A DNA stretch of 41,551 nt from Methylobacterium sp. E-065 (GTDB lineage Bacteria; Pseudomonadota; Alphaproteobacteria; Rhizobiales; Beijerinckiaceae), in assembly GCF_022829605.1 (NCBI RefSeq), contig NZ_JAKSYD010000206.1, positions 1-41,551 of the forward strand, read 5' to 3'. The notes under the pieces are model-generated. The model was given only the letters and a program-made list of their open reading frames with translations. It ran no database searches and was not told the DNA's origin. This document shows positions 32,654 to 39,779 of the stretch, one piece after another. Numbering within the stretch: position 1 is the stretch's first letter; each line of letters opens with the position of its first letter. A program made the position numbers and the translations under genes.

Positions 32654-34183
32654 TTGACCCAATTCACCGATTTTGGCCTCGCCCAGCCCGTGCTGCGGGC
32701 GCTCAGCGAAGCCGGCTACGTCGTGCCGACCCCGATCCAGGCCCAGGCGATCCCGCCGGCCATGACGGGCCGCGACCTCTGCGGCATCGCCCAGACCGGC
32801 ACCGGCAAGACCGCGGCCTTCGCGCTGCCGATCCTGCACCGCCTCGCGCTCTCGGATCGCCGGGCCCCGCGCCGCGGCTGCCGGGTGCTGGTGCTCTCGC
32901 CGACCCGCGAGCTCGCCAACCAGATCGCCGAATCGTTCTCCGATTACGGCCGGCACCTGTCGTTCACCAACACGGTGGTGTTCGGCGGCGTCACCATCAG
33001 CCGCCAGGAGCGCGCGCTGGCGCCGGGCGTCGACATCCTCGTCGCCACGCCGGGCCGCCTGATCGACCTGATCGAGCGCCGCTCGCTGACGCTGGAGGGT
33101 GTCGAGATCCTCGTCCTCGACGAGGCCGACCAGATGCTCGATCTCGGCTTCATCCACGCCCTCAAGCGCATCGTGAAGATGCTGCCGCAGAAGCGCCAGA
33201 GCCTGTTCTTCTCGGCCACCATGCCGAAGAACATCGCGGGGCTGGCGAGCCAGTACCTCACCGATCCGGTCCAGGTCGCGGTGACGCCGGTCGCCACCAC
33301 GGCCGAACGGGTCGATCAGCAGGTGATCTTCGTCCACACCGGCGCCAAGCAGGCGCTGCTGGGCCACATCCTGCGCGATCCGGCGATCGAGCGCGTCCTC
33401 GTTTTCACCCGCACCAAGCACGGGGCGGACCGCGTCGTGCGCGGCCTCGACAAGGTCGGCATCGCGGCCGCCGCGATCCACGGCAACAAGAGCCAGCCCC
33501 AGCGCGAGCGGGCGCTCCAGGCCTTCCGCGACGGCGATTGCCGGGTGCTGGTGGCCACCGACATCGCGGCCCGCGGTATCGATGTCGAGGGCGTGAGCCA
33601 CGTCATCAACTTCGATCTGCCGAACGTGCCGGAGAGCTACGTTCACCGGATCGGGCGGACCGCCCGCGCCGGCGCGGACGGGCTCGCCATCTCGTTCTGC
33701 AACGACGAGGAGAAGGCCTACCTGCGCGACATCGAGCGGATCACGCGCCAGAAGGTGCCGGTGGCGGGCTTCCCCGAGGGCTTCACTCCGCCGTCCCGCC
33801 AGGAAGCGGCCGAGATCGCCCGCGAGGAAGAGCGCCGGCCCGAGCGGCAGCAGCAGCGTCCGGGTGGTGGCCGCCCGGGCCAGCAGCGGCCCCGGCAGCA
33901 GCAGGGTCGTCCTCAGCAGGGGCGCCCCGAAGGCGGACGCGGCTTCGGCGGTCAGGGTGCCGCACCCCGGCAGGGACGGCCTCAAGAGGGCCGGCCGCAG
34001 GAGGGCCGTGGCCAGGCTCCGCAGGGCCGCGAGGCCCGGCCGCAGGGCGAGCAGCGCCCGAACCAGAGCCGTCCGAGCCGCGATAGCCGGCCCCAGCGGG
34101 CCGATGCCCGGCCGCGCAGCGGCGGCGGCGGCGGTAGCGAGGGCCGCAACATCGGCTGGCTGGAGCGGGCGCCCCGCTCCTAA
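32654..34183 (+). CDS. rhlE: DEAD-box RNA helicase, RhlE type
   Basis: The protein has 509 residues from a TTG start. The Q motif with PTPIQAQAIP is at 25-34, motif I AQTGTGKT at 46-53, PTREL at 83-87, DEAD at 156-159 and SAT at 187-189. ATDIAARGID and HRIGRTARAG complete the second RecA domain by about residue 340. Residues 390-509 are a disordered Gln/Gly/Arg/Pro-rich tail with repeated RPQ/QGRPQ units. The TTG is chosen because TQFTDFGLAQPVL matches the family start. ATGs at 32483 (near) and 32537 in the same frame would add unconserved residues. Such helicases help RNA turnover and ribosome assembly in the cold. Confidence 0.92.
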   Translation: MTQFTDFGLAQPVLRALSEAGYVVPTPIQAQAIPPAMTGRDLCGIAQTGTGKTAAFALPILHRLALSDRRAPRRGCRVLVLSPTRELANQIAESFSDYGRHLSFTNTVVFGGVTISRQERALAPGVDILVATPGRLIDLIERRSLTLEGVEILVLDEADQMLDLGFIHALKRIVKMLPQKRQSLFFSATMPKNIAGLASQYLTDPVQVAVTPVATTAERVDQQVIFVHTGAKQALLGHILRDPAIERVLVFTRTKHGADRVVRGLDKVGIAAAAIHGNKSQPQRERALQAFRDGDCRVLVATDIAARGIDVEGVSHVINFDLPNVPESYVHRIGRTARAGADGLAISFCNDEEKAYLRDIERITRQKVPVAGFPEGFTPPSRQEAAEIAREEERRPERQQQRPGGGRPGQQRPRQQQGRPQQGRPEGGRGFGGQGAAPRQGRPQEGRPQEGRGQAPQGREARPQGEQRPNQSRPSRDSRPQRADARPRSGGGGGSEGRNIGWLERAPRS

Positions 34184-34264
34184 ACAGGCCACGACTTCGA
34201 ACGCTTTCCGCCGAACTGGATATTGGCTCAGCGGAGAGCGCTCTACACCAGAGCGTTGGAGCCG

Positions 34265-34289
34265 TGCCTGATCGCAACGCAATCGGGCA
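34265..34289. repeat. Imperfect inverted repeat downstream of the helicase gene
   Basis: TGCCTGAT (34265-34272) and ATCGGGCA (34282-34289) pair with one mismatch around CGCAACGCA. It lies in the 3' region of the helicase gene just before the terminator and resembles the small intergenic hairpins common in this group. No function can be assigned. Confidence 0.4.
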
Positions 34290-34312
34290 TGGCACGCGGT
34301 GAGACAGCACAG

Positions 34313-34345
34313 CCGCCCGGGACGGATCCGTCCCGGGCGGTTTTT
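34313..34345 (+). terminator. Rho-independent terminator
   Basis: A perfect 28-base palindrome (34313-34340, arms CCGCCCGGGACG and CGTCCCGGGCGG around GATC) is followed by TTTTT. This is the strongest intrinsic terminator in the window. It closes the helicase transcript before the SRPBCC gene. Confidence 0.9.
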
Positions 34346-34460
34346 CGCGTGCTCACACCTTCGTGAGCCGTCAGACGTCGATCTCGTAGCCGCACGAACG
34401 CGCGCTAACTGAGCGAGCCGGCCCTAGAGCCAGCAATCCAATCATCGGAGAAAACGCCTC

Positions 34461-34934
34461 ATGCTAAGGATTCTTGTCCCGGCCGCCGCCCTCGTCGTGG
34501 CGTCGCTGTCGCCGGCTCTTGCCCTGGAAGTCACGAAGTCGGTCGATGTCGCCGCTGCGCCCGAGGCGGTGTGGAAGACGATCGGCGGCTTCTGCGGGAT
34601 CGGCGATTGGCATCCGGTGATCGAGAAATGCGCCCTGTCCAAGAAGGGCGGCAAGGATGTCCGGACGCTCAGTCTGAAGGGCGGCGGGACGATCGTCGAG
34701 GAGGAAGAGTCCCGCAGCGACAAGAAGATGGACTACACCTACACGATCCTGGAAGGCCCGCTGCCCGTGACCGACTACCACTCGACCATCATGGTGGCGA
34801 AGGCCGGCAGCGGCTCCAAGGTGACGTGGACGGGCACGTTCAAGGCCAAGGGCGCTCCGGACGACAAGGCCAAGGAGGCCATCGCCGGCGTCTACGAGGC
34901 CGGCCTGAAGGGCATCGCCACCAAGGCGAAGTAA
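34461..34934 (+). CDS. Secreted SRPBCC (polyketide cyclase/START-like) protein
   Basis: The 157-residue protein has a signal peptide (1-21, ending ALA) and one SRPBCC helix-grip domain starting VTKSVDVAAAPEAVWKTIGG. It continues with FCGIGDWHPVIEKC, an acidic patch (VEEEESRSDKK), and a C-terminal long helix. Such domains bind hydrophobic ligands. In methylotrophs the periplasmic MxaD protein has the same layout, so an MxaD-like role is possible, but no mxa genes are near. CGGAGAAAA gives a good ribosome-binding site. Confidence 0.85.
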   Translation: MLRILVPAAALVVASLSPALALEVTKSVDVAAAPEAVWKTIGGFCGIGDWHPVIEKCALSKKGGKDVRTLSLKGGGTIVEEEESRSDKKMDYTYTILEGPLPVTDYHSTIMVAKAGSGSKVTWTGTFKAKGAPDDKAKEAIAGVYEAGLKGIATKAK

Positions 34935-34951
34935 GCAGGCTCCGAGCTAAT

Positions 34952-34977
34952 GCGGGAGAACGGCGCCGTTCTCCCGC
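34952..34977 (+). terminator. Terminator-like perfect hairpin after the SRPBCC gene
   Basis: A perfect 26-base palindrome (arms GCGGGAGAACGGC and GCCGTTCTCCCGC) lies 17 bases after the stop. It has no T-run, so it may stabilise the 3' end rather than terminate. Confidence 0.5.
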
Positions 34978-35069
34978 GTGTGACGTCCGGCGCCCGCCCT
35001 CGGGTGGGCGCCTTCCCTTCCTGACGCGGCAACCCATTTCAGCGGGCGGATTGTCAGGGAGCCTGCACC

Positions 35070-35255
35070 ATGCGGTTCGAACTCTATCGGGATGTGAAGG
35101 GCGAGTGGCGCTGGCGCCTGCGGGCGCGCAACGGCGAGGTGATTGCCGAGTCCGGTGAGGGCTACGTCCGTCGCGAGGATTGCGAGCACGGCATCGCCCT
35201 CGTGCGGCAAAGCGCCGAGGCGCGCATCGAGGACATGACCACGAAGATCGCCTGA
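35070..35255 (+). CDS. YegP/DUF1508-family protein
   Basis: The 61-residue protein is one DUF1508 unit: FELYRDVKGEWRWRLRARNGEVIAES, then EGYVRREDCEHGI. Members have one or two such units and fold as a small beta-sheet with a helix. Their function is not established, though some are stress-induced. The single-unit length is normal for alphaproteobacterial members. It has no signal peptide. Confidence 0.85.
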   Translation: MRFELYRDVKGEWRWRLRARNGEVIAESGEGYVRREDCEHGIALVRQSAEARIEDMTTKIA

Positions 35256-35317
35256 CGCCGCGCGTCCCAGGCCTTTCTCAACCCGGGATCAACCCTGTCG
35301 AAAACTCAGCAGTGGTT

Positions 35318-35355
35318 ACGCTGCAACGCTTCACCTCGCCCACGCGTTGCAGCGT
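35318..35355. repeat. 12-bp perfect inverted repeat in intergenic region
   Basis: ACGCTGCAACGC (35318-35329) and GCGTTGCAGCGT (35344-35355) are perfect complements across 14 bases. They lie 63 bases after the YegP-like gene and 78 bases before the next start. A 3' stabilising hairpin or a double operator for the downstream gene are both possible. Confidence 0.6.
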
Positions 35356-35432
35356 TTCGGACCGGGCGGTGGGTTCTCGCTTCCCGTGCGGTTCGTCGTC
35401 GGAGACGCAATCACACAATGGGAGTCGAGACC

Positions 35433-35699
35433 GTGCTGAGGAAATTCCTGCTCGCGGCCCTGCTGGTGCTGGGCTTCGCGGCCGCAGCGCCGGAGGGCGC
35501 GTCCGCCGCGCCGATCGGCCCGGGGCTCGCCCTGCCGGCCAATGCCGCGCCGGCGGTGGCCGAGAAGGCCCAGTACTACTATCGTCGTCGCTTCTACGGT
35601 CCGCGGCCCTTCTACCGCCGCCCCTACTACCGTCGCCGGTTCTACGGCCCGCGGCCCTTCTATCGCCGCCCCTACTACCGCCGCCGGTTCTACTACTAA
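35433..35699 (+). CDS. Secreted Tyr/Arg-rich tandem-repeat protein
   Basis: The 88-residue protein starts at GTG 35433, chosen because GGGAG (35420-35424) lies 8 bases upstream; the ATG at 35418 in frame has no such site. A signal peptide (LLAALLVLGFAAAAP, cleaved after ASAA) is followed by a short linker. The mature end is two exact copies of YYRRRFYGPRPFYRRP plus YYRRRFYY, strongly basic and aromatic. Similar Tyr/Arg-rich secreted proteins occur widely in Rhizobiales with no known function; binding to the cell surface, polysaccharide or nucleic acid is conceivable. A T-rich terminator follows. Confidence 0.75.
   Translation: MLRKFLLAALLVLGFAAAAPEGASAAPIGPGLALPANAAPAVAEKAQYYYRRRFYGPRPFYRRPYYRRRFYGPRPFYRRPYYRRRFYY
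35577..35696 (+). repeat. 48-bp coding tandem repeat (2.5 copies)
   Basis: Units at 35577-35624 and 35625-35672 encode the same 16 residues; a half unit follows at 35673-35696. The copies differ only at synonymous third positions (for example CGT/CGC, GGT/GGC), so selection keeps the peptide. Confidence 0.9.
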
Positions 35700-35719
35700 G
35701 CTGATTCCGGCCTGACCGA

Positions 35720-35749
35720 CCCGGCGGCTCCCCGAGCCGCCGGGTTTTT
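35720..35749 (+). terminator. Rho-independent terminator
   Basis: CCCGGCGGCTC (35720-35730) pairs with GAGCCGCCGGG (35734-35744) over CCC, followed by TTTTT. It closes the Tyr/Arg-repeat gene. Confidence 0.9.
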
Positions 35750-35844
35750 CATGCCGTGAGTCGGGCTGCGCATGAAGTTACCATGCGGTATGATGCCGAA
35801 GACGGGATCGTCGACGACAGATCGGCCGCCCGGGAGGATGCCCG

Positions 35845-35982
35845 ATGAACGATGTTGCACAAAGCGCCGAGCCTGCCGCGGCGTCACCGGACCTCTGGCA
35901 ATCGATCCCACTCGAATGCATCCTGAGCGCGGCCGCCATCCTGCTGGCGGCGGGGCTCAAGCTCGCCGGCCTTCTCTCCTGA
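35845..35982 (+). CDS. Small 45-residue membrane peptide
   Basis: An ATG with GGGAGG about 9 bases upstream opens a 45-residue peptide. It has a polar N-terminus (MNDVAQSAEPAAASPDLW) and one hydrophobic helix at about 24-44 (ILSAAAILLAAGLKLAGLL). The strong ribosome-binding site and clean membrane helix support it as real. It sits between a terminator and the thioesterase gene, 26 bases upstream of the latter, so the two may be one transcript. No function is known. Confidence 0.55.
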   Translation: MNDVAQSAEPAAASPDLWQSIPLECILSAAAILLAAGLKLAGLLS

Positions 35983-36008
35983 CGGCGCGCGACGGACGGG
36001 TGGTCGGC

Positions 36009-36461
36009 ATGGAGCACGTCGGGATCTCATCGGCCGCGAGCGTGGCGCCGCCTCCGGAGATCGATCTGCCGAAGGGCGACCTGACAGTCCGCACCATCGC
36101 CATGCCGGCCGACACCAACGCCAACGGCGACATCTTCGGCGGCTGGGTCCTGTCGCAGATGGATCAGGCCGGCGGTATCGCGGGGGTCGACCGGGCGCAG
36201 GGCCGGGTCGTGACCGTGGCGCTCGATGCCATGACCTTCATCCGGCCGGTCCGGGTCGGCGACGTGCTGTGCGTCTACACCCGGGTTTCCCATGTCGGCC
36301 GGACCTCGATGAAGATCGAGGTCGAGGCCTGGGCGCGGCGCTTCTGCACCCAGGTCCGCGAGCGGGTGACGCAGGCCACCCTCACCTTCGTGGCTGTCGA
36401 CGAGGCGGGCCGACCCCGGCCGATCCCGCCGGAAGTCCCCTCGCCCCACGCAGCTACCTGA
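36009..36461 (+). CDS. yciA: Acyl-CoA thioesterase, YciA type (hotdog fold)
   Basis: The 150-residue single hotdog-domain protein has the YciA signature TIAMPADTNANGDIFGGWVLSQMDQAGGI (residues 28 onward, read in two parts). It contains the catalytic Asn-x-x-Gly-Asp-Ile-Phe-Gly-Gly segment and the GRTSMKIEVEAWAR strand. It hydrolyses short to medium acyl-CoAs in the cytoplasm. The ATG at 36009 is used; the frame is open upstream without conservation. Its stop lies within the left arm of a shared hairpin with sodC. Confidence 0.9.
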   Translation: MEHVGISSAASVAPPPEIDLPKGDLTVRTIAMPADTNANGDIFGGWVLSQMDQAGGIAGVDRAQGRVVTVALDAMTFIRPVRVGDVLCVYTRVSHVGRTSMKIEVEAWARRFCTQVRERVTQATLTFVAVDEAGRPRPIPPEVPSPHAAT

Positions 36462-36517
36462 GCGGGTTTCGCAACAGTGGCCGCCGGCTTTGCGATGAAA
36501 ACCTGCGACCCGCTCAG
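36458..36517. terminator. Inverted repeat between convergent thioesterase and sodC genes
   Basis: CTGAGCGGGT (36458-36467) and ACCCGCTCAG (36508-36517) are perfect complements with a further TCGCA/TGCGA pair inside. The structure occupies the whole 67-base gap between convergent genes and overlaps the thioesterase stop. A bidirectional terminator is likely, but no T-run is present. Confidence 0.5.
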
Positions 36518-36528
36518 GATGTAGACGG

Positions 36529-37068
36529 CTACTTGATCACCGCGCAGGCGACCCGGTCGCCGGCGCCGCCGATCGGCTGGGTGGTGTGGTCGTCCTCGTT
36601 GGCGTGGATGATCAGCGCCGAGCCGTCTCCGTCCTTCAGGCCGCCCTCGCCGTTGAGCGGCGTCTCGCTCCAGACCTCGGCGTTGGCCGAGCCGTCCTGC
36701 GCCACGTAGAGGTTCGGCAGGTCGCCCTCGTCCGGCCCGTCCGGGTTCAGCAGGCCGTGCTTGCTCTGGTCGTGGTTCACATGCGCCTTGGAGTTCATGA
36801 ACTTCGGATCGGAGCAATCGCCGACCGCGTGGAAGTGCAGGCCGTGCCAGCCGGGCGACAGGGCGCCGGCCTGAAGGGCGACGCGCAGCACCAGGGCATT
36901 GGCACCGTCGCGGATCGCCAGAGAACCGATCGTGTCGCCCTTGGCGTTCTTGATCGGCGCCGAGAAGGTCTCGGCGGCCTTGGCGGCCTCCTTCGGCGGT
37001 TCCTGGGCGTGGGCTGCGCCCGCGGCGACGGTCGCGAGCGCTGCGAGCAGCGGCAGGGTACGAATCAT
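36529..37068 (-). CDS. sodC: Cu/Zn superoxide dismutase, periplasmic
   Basis: The 179-residue protein has a signal peptide (1-21, AHAQ). Copper ligands fit His78 and His80 (GLHFH), with His104 and His155 among the other metal ligands. The disulfide pair is Cys85 and Cys175 (GDCSDP and DRVACAVI), and DRVACAVI includes the active-site arginine region. It removes superoxide in the periplasm. The ATG is followed directly by the signal peptide. Length is normal for bacterial SodC. Confidence 0.94.
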   Translation of the reverse strand: MIRTLPLLAALATVAAGAAHAQEPPKEAAKAAETFSAPIKNAKGDTIGSLAIRDGANALVLRVALQAGALSPGWHGLHFHAVGDCSDPKFMNSKAHVNHDQSKHGLLNPDGPDEGDLPNLYVAQDGSANAEVWSETPLNGEGGLKDGDGSALIIHANEDDHTTQPIGGAGDRVACAVIK

Positions 37069-37176
37069 GCGGTGGCTCTCCTGTCAGGCCCGGTCTAGTT
37101 AGGGAGCGCGCTCGCCAGCGACAGGGCCGAGCGGGGCACCTATGCCGCAGATCTGCCGGGACCGCACGAAGCCTTG

Positions 37177-37941
37177 ATGACCTCAGACCGGACCATACCG
37201 GAGCGCACTACGGCGGCGCGCCGTGCCGACCTGTTCCTGGTGGAGCACGGCCACTTCGAGAGCCGGGCCCGGGCGCAGGCCGCGATCCGCGCCGGGCTGG
37301 TGCGCGTCGACGGCCGGCCGCTCGCGCGTGCCTCGGAGGCGATCGAACCCGGGGCCCGGATCGAGTCTAGCCCCGAGCACCCTTACGCCTCGCGCGGGGG
37401 CCTCAAGCTGGCCGCGGCCCTGGACGCGTTCGGCCTCGATCCGGCGGGGCGCGTCGCCCTCGATGTCGGCGCTTCGACCGGCGGCTTTACCGATGTGCTG
37501 CTCACCCGGGGCGCGCGCTACGTCCATGCGGTCGATGTCGGCCGGGGACAGCTCCATCCGCGACTCCTGGCCGATCCCCGGGTGGTGAACCGCGAGGGCA
37601 CCGATATCCGCAGCCTGGATCCCGCCGCGCTGGCGCCGCGACCGGACCTCGCGAGCGTCGATGTCAGCTTCATCGGCCTGCGCCTCGTGCTACCGGTGCT
37701 ACCAGCCCTCCTGGCGCCGGGCTCGGGACTCGTCGCGCTGATCAAGCCGCAATTCGAGGCCGGCCGCGACCGGATCGGCCGGGGCGGCCTGGTGCGCGAT
37801 CCCGCTATCCACGCGGAGGTCTGCGCGGCCGTGCGCGGCGAATTGGAGCGGCTCGGCGCCGCGATCCTGGGCCTGATCGCCTCGCCGGTGACCGGCGGCG
37901 ACGGCAATGCCGAGTTCCTGATCGGCGCGAGGTTGGCGTGA
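37177..37941 (+). CDS. tlyA: TlyA-family rRNA 2'-O-methyltransferase
   Basis: The 254-residue protein has an N-terminal S4 RNA-binding domain (about 15-62: RADLFLVEHGHFESRARAQAAI) and a Rossmann methyltransferase domain. The SAM loop is ALDVGASTGGFTDVLL, followed by VDVSFIGLRLVLP and LIKPQFEAGRD. TlyA methylates 16S and 23S rRNA in actinobacteria; the old name hemolysin A is misleading. The ATG at 37177 is preferred to the TTG one codon earlier. Its stop overlaps the next gene's GTG. Confidence 0.92.
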   Translation: MTSDRTIPERTTAARRADLFLVEHGHFESRARAQAAIRAGLVRVDGRPLARASEAIEPGARIESSPEHPYASRGGLKLAAALDAFGLDPAGRVALDVGASTGGFTDVLLTRGARYVHAVDVGRGQLHPRLLADPRVVNREGTDIRSLDPAALAPRPDLASVDVSFIGLRLVLPVLPALLAPGSGLVALIKPQFEAGRDRIGRGGLVRDPAIHAEVCAAVRGELERLGAAILGLIASPVTGGDGNAEFLIGARLA

Positions 37942-39185
37942 GTGAAACGATAAGCGAGACCATCACGATCCGCGATCTCGGCGCCCGCGGCGACGGCATC
38001 GCGGAGGACGGGACCCTCGTCTCCTATGCGCTGCCCGGCGAGCGCGTCGCGATCCAGCGCGAGGGGCGCCGCGCCGAACTGCTCGGCGTCGAGCAGCCCT
38101 CGGCCGACCGCGTCGAGCCCTTCTGCCCCTACGTGATGCGCTGCGGCGGTTGCCGCACCCAGCACCTCGCGCGGCCGGCCGAACTCGCGTGGAAGCGGGG
38201 CCTCGTCGCCCAGGCCCTTTCGCAGGCCGGTCTCGGCGTTGCGCCCGAGCCCGCCATCGACGCTCACGGCACCGGACGGCGGAGGCTCACGCTCCATGTC
38301 CGGGCGGTCGAGGGTCGCGCCGAGGCGGGCCTGATGGCGGCGCGCAGCCACGAACTGGTGCCGATCGACCATTGCCCGATTACGGTGCCGGCGCTGCACC
38401 CGGCGCCCGACGTGGCGCGCCGCCTCGCCGCTCCCCTCGGCCATGGCCGCAAGCCGCTCGACGTGGCCGTCACCGCCACCGACCAGGGTCTCGACGTCGA
38501 CCTGCGTGGCCACGGACCGGTGAGCGCCGGCGTCGGGGCCGCCCTGGTGCGGGTCGCGGGCGAACTCGGCCTCGCCCGGCTGTCGCTCCACGGCGAACGT
38601 CTGATGGAGGCCGAACCGGTCTCGGTGACCGACGGCGGCACGCGCCTCTACCCCTCGCCCGGCGGGTTCCTTCAGGCGACTGCCGCGGGACAGGCTGTCC
38701 TCGTCGAGCTGACCCTTGCGGCCCTTGGGTCCCGTATCCGCAAGGTCGCAGATCTGTTCTCGGGCTGCGGGCCGCTCAGCCTGGCGATGGCCGGGCGCGC
38801 TGCGGTCCATGCCGTGGAATCCGACGCGGCGGCGCTGGCCGGTCTCGACCGAGCCTTCCGGGCCGCGACGGGCCTGCGCCAGATCACCACCGAGCGGCGC
38901 GACCTGTTCCGCCGCCCGCTGCTGCCCCTCGAACTCGGCGCCTTCGACGCCGTGGTGTTCGATCCGCCCCGGGCCGGCGCGGAGGCCCAGGCCCGCCAGC
39001 TCGCCGCCGCGAAAGTGCCGCTGGTGATCGGCATCGCCTGCGACGCCGGCACTTTCGCCCGCGACGCCGCCACGCTGGTGGCCGGCGGTTACCAGCTGGA
39101 ATCGGTCACGCCGGTCGACCAGTTCCGCCATGCGGGGCATGTCGAGATGGTCGGCGTGTTCCGACGCGCGGCGCAACGGCGATGA
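37938..39185 (+). CDS. TrmA/RlmD-family class I RNA (uracil-5-)methyltransferase
   Basis: The 415-residue protein has an N-terminal TRAM-like domain (about 1-52) and iron-sulfur cysteines Cys63, Cys69, Cys72 (CPYVMRCGGC) plus Cys146 (DHCPIT). The SAM domain has ADLFSGCGPLSLAMAG and FDPPRAGA. The nucleophile region reads ACDAGTF (Cys368), where the family usually has SCNPATF; the Cys is kept but the Asn is Asp. It should methylate a uracil in rRNA or tRNA. The start is GTG, in a GTGA overlap with tlyA, so two RNA methyltransferases form one operon. Confidence 0.88.
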   Translation: MSETISETITIRDLGARGDGIAEDGTLVSYALPGERVAIQREGRRAELLGVEQPSADRVEPFCPYVMRCGGCRTQHLARPAELAWKRGLVAQALSQAGLGVAPEPAIDAHGTGRRRLTLHVRAVEGRAEAGLMAARSHELVPIDHCPITVPALHPAPDVARRLAAPLGHGRKPLDVAVTATDQGLDVDLRGHGPVSAGVGAALVRVAGELGLARLSLHGERLMEAEPVSVTDGGTRLYPSPGGFLQATAAGQAVLVELTLAALGSRIRKVADLFSGCGPLSLAMAGRAAVHAVESDAAALAGLDRAFRAATGLRQITTERRDLFRRPLLPLELGAFDAVVFDPPRAGAEAQARQLAAAKVPLVIGIACDAGTFARDAATLVAGGYQLESVTPVDQFRHAGHVEMVGVFRRAAQRR

Positions 39186-39238
39186 GCGACGCAACCTGCA
39201 GGGGATTCTCACGTTCTCTCGGCGATTGGAGATTTTCC

Positions 39239-39511
39239 ATGCCCAGAGGATCCCTGCGCCCGCTGGCGCTCGCCGCCCTGAGCCTCGCCCTGCCGGGCTC
39301 GCTGGCCGCACAGACCGTCGCCCCCGACGAGACCGGCACAGGCGGTGGCCCCGCCTCGACGATCACGGCGCCGAACACCAATCGTTACGGCGTCACCAAG
39401 CCGCCGGGCACCTCCATGGGCCCCGGCGAGGTTCCGTCCCGCCAGGAGCAACGGCGCGAGCGCGCCCTGACCGACAAGATCGACAACAGCATCTGCGACG
39501 GCTGCAATTAG
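39239..39511 (+). CDS. Small secreted protein with C-terminal CDGCN (hypothetical)
   Basis: The 90-residue protein has a signal peptide (PLALAALSLALPGSLAAQ) and a polar, Gly/Pro/Thr-rich mature part. It ends in a charged helix (PSRQEQRRERALTDKIDNS) and ICDGCN with two cysteines. The ATG at 39239 has TTGGAG 8 bases upstream. An ATG at 39182 in the same frame overlaps the methyltransferase stop as ATGA, but it would bury the signal peptide. I do not recognise a family. Confidence 0.65.
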   Translation: MPRGSLRPLALAALSLALPGSLAAQTVAPDETGTGGGPASTITAPNTNRYGVTKPPGTSMGPGEVPSRQEQRRERALTDKIDNSICDGCN

Positions 39512-39779
39512 GCCGGTCGCCAGCGTCGGTTAGATTCGGCGGCGGATGACGCGGCGCCTGACCACCGGCGCACGTCCGTTCGCCAGGTGCACCCCGCGGA
39601 CGGCTGACGGGGGCTCTGCACCGGAGACCGACCGGTGCGCGGCAAGCCTGACCGCGATGTCACGGAAGCGTCAGAAAACACCGTCACACCCCCAGCGCAG
39701 CTTGCGCCGGGAGTCGCTGTGCCGGATGCGGATAAAACCCAGCGCTGTCCCGTGATCGTCCTGCACCCGAGACCTGTTC

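Noticed and set aside
39512..39779. Possible Mg2+ riboswitch or small gene (39546-39755) before corA
   Set aside because: I could not find a recognisable riboswitch fold, and the 69-codon frame has no ribosome-binding site and looks like random GC-rich translation.
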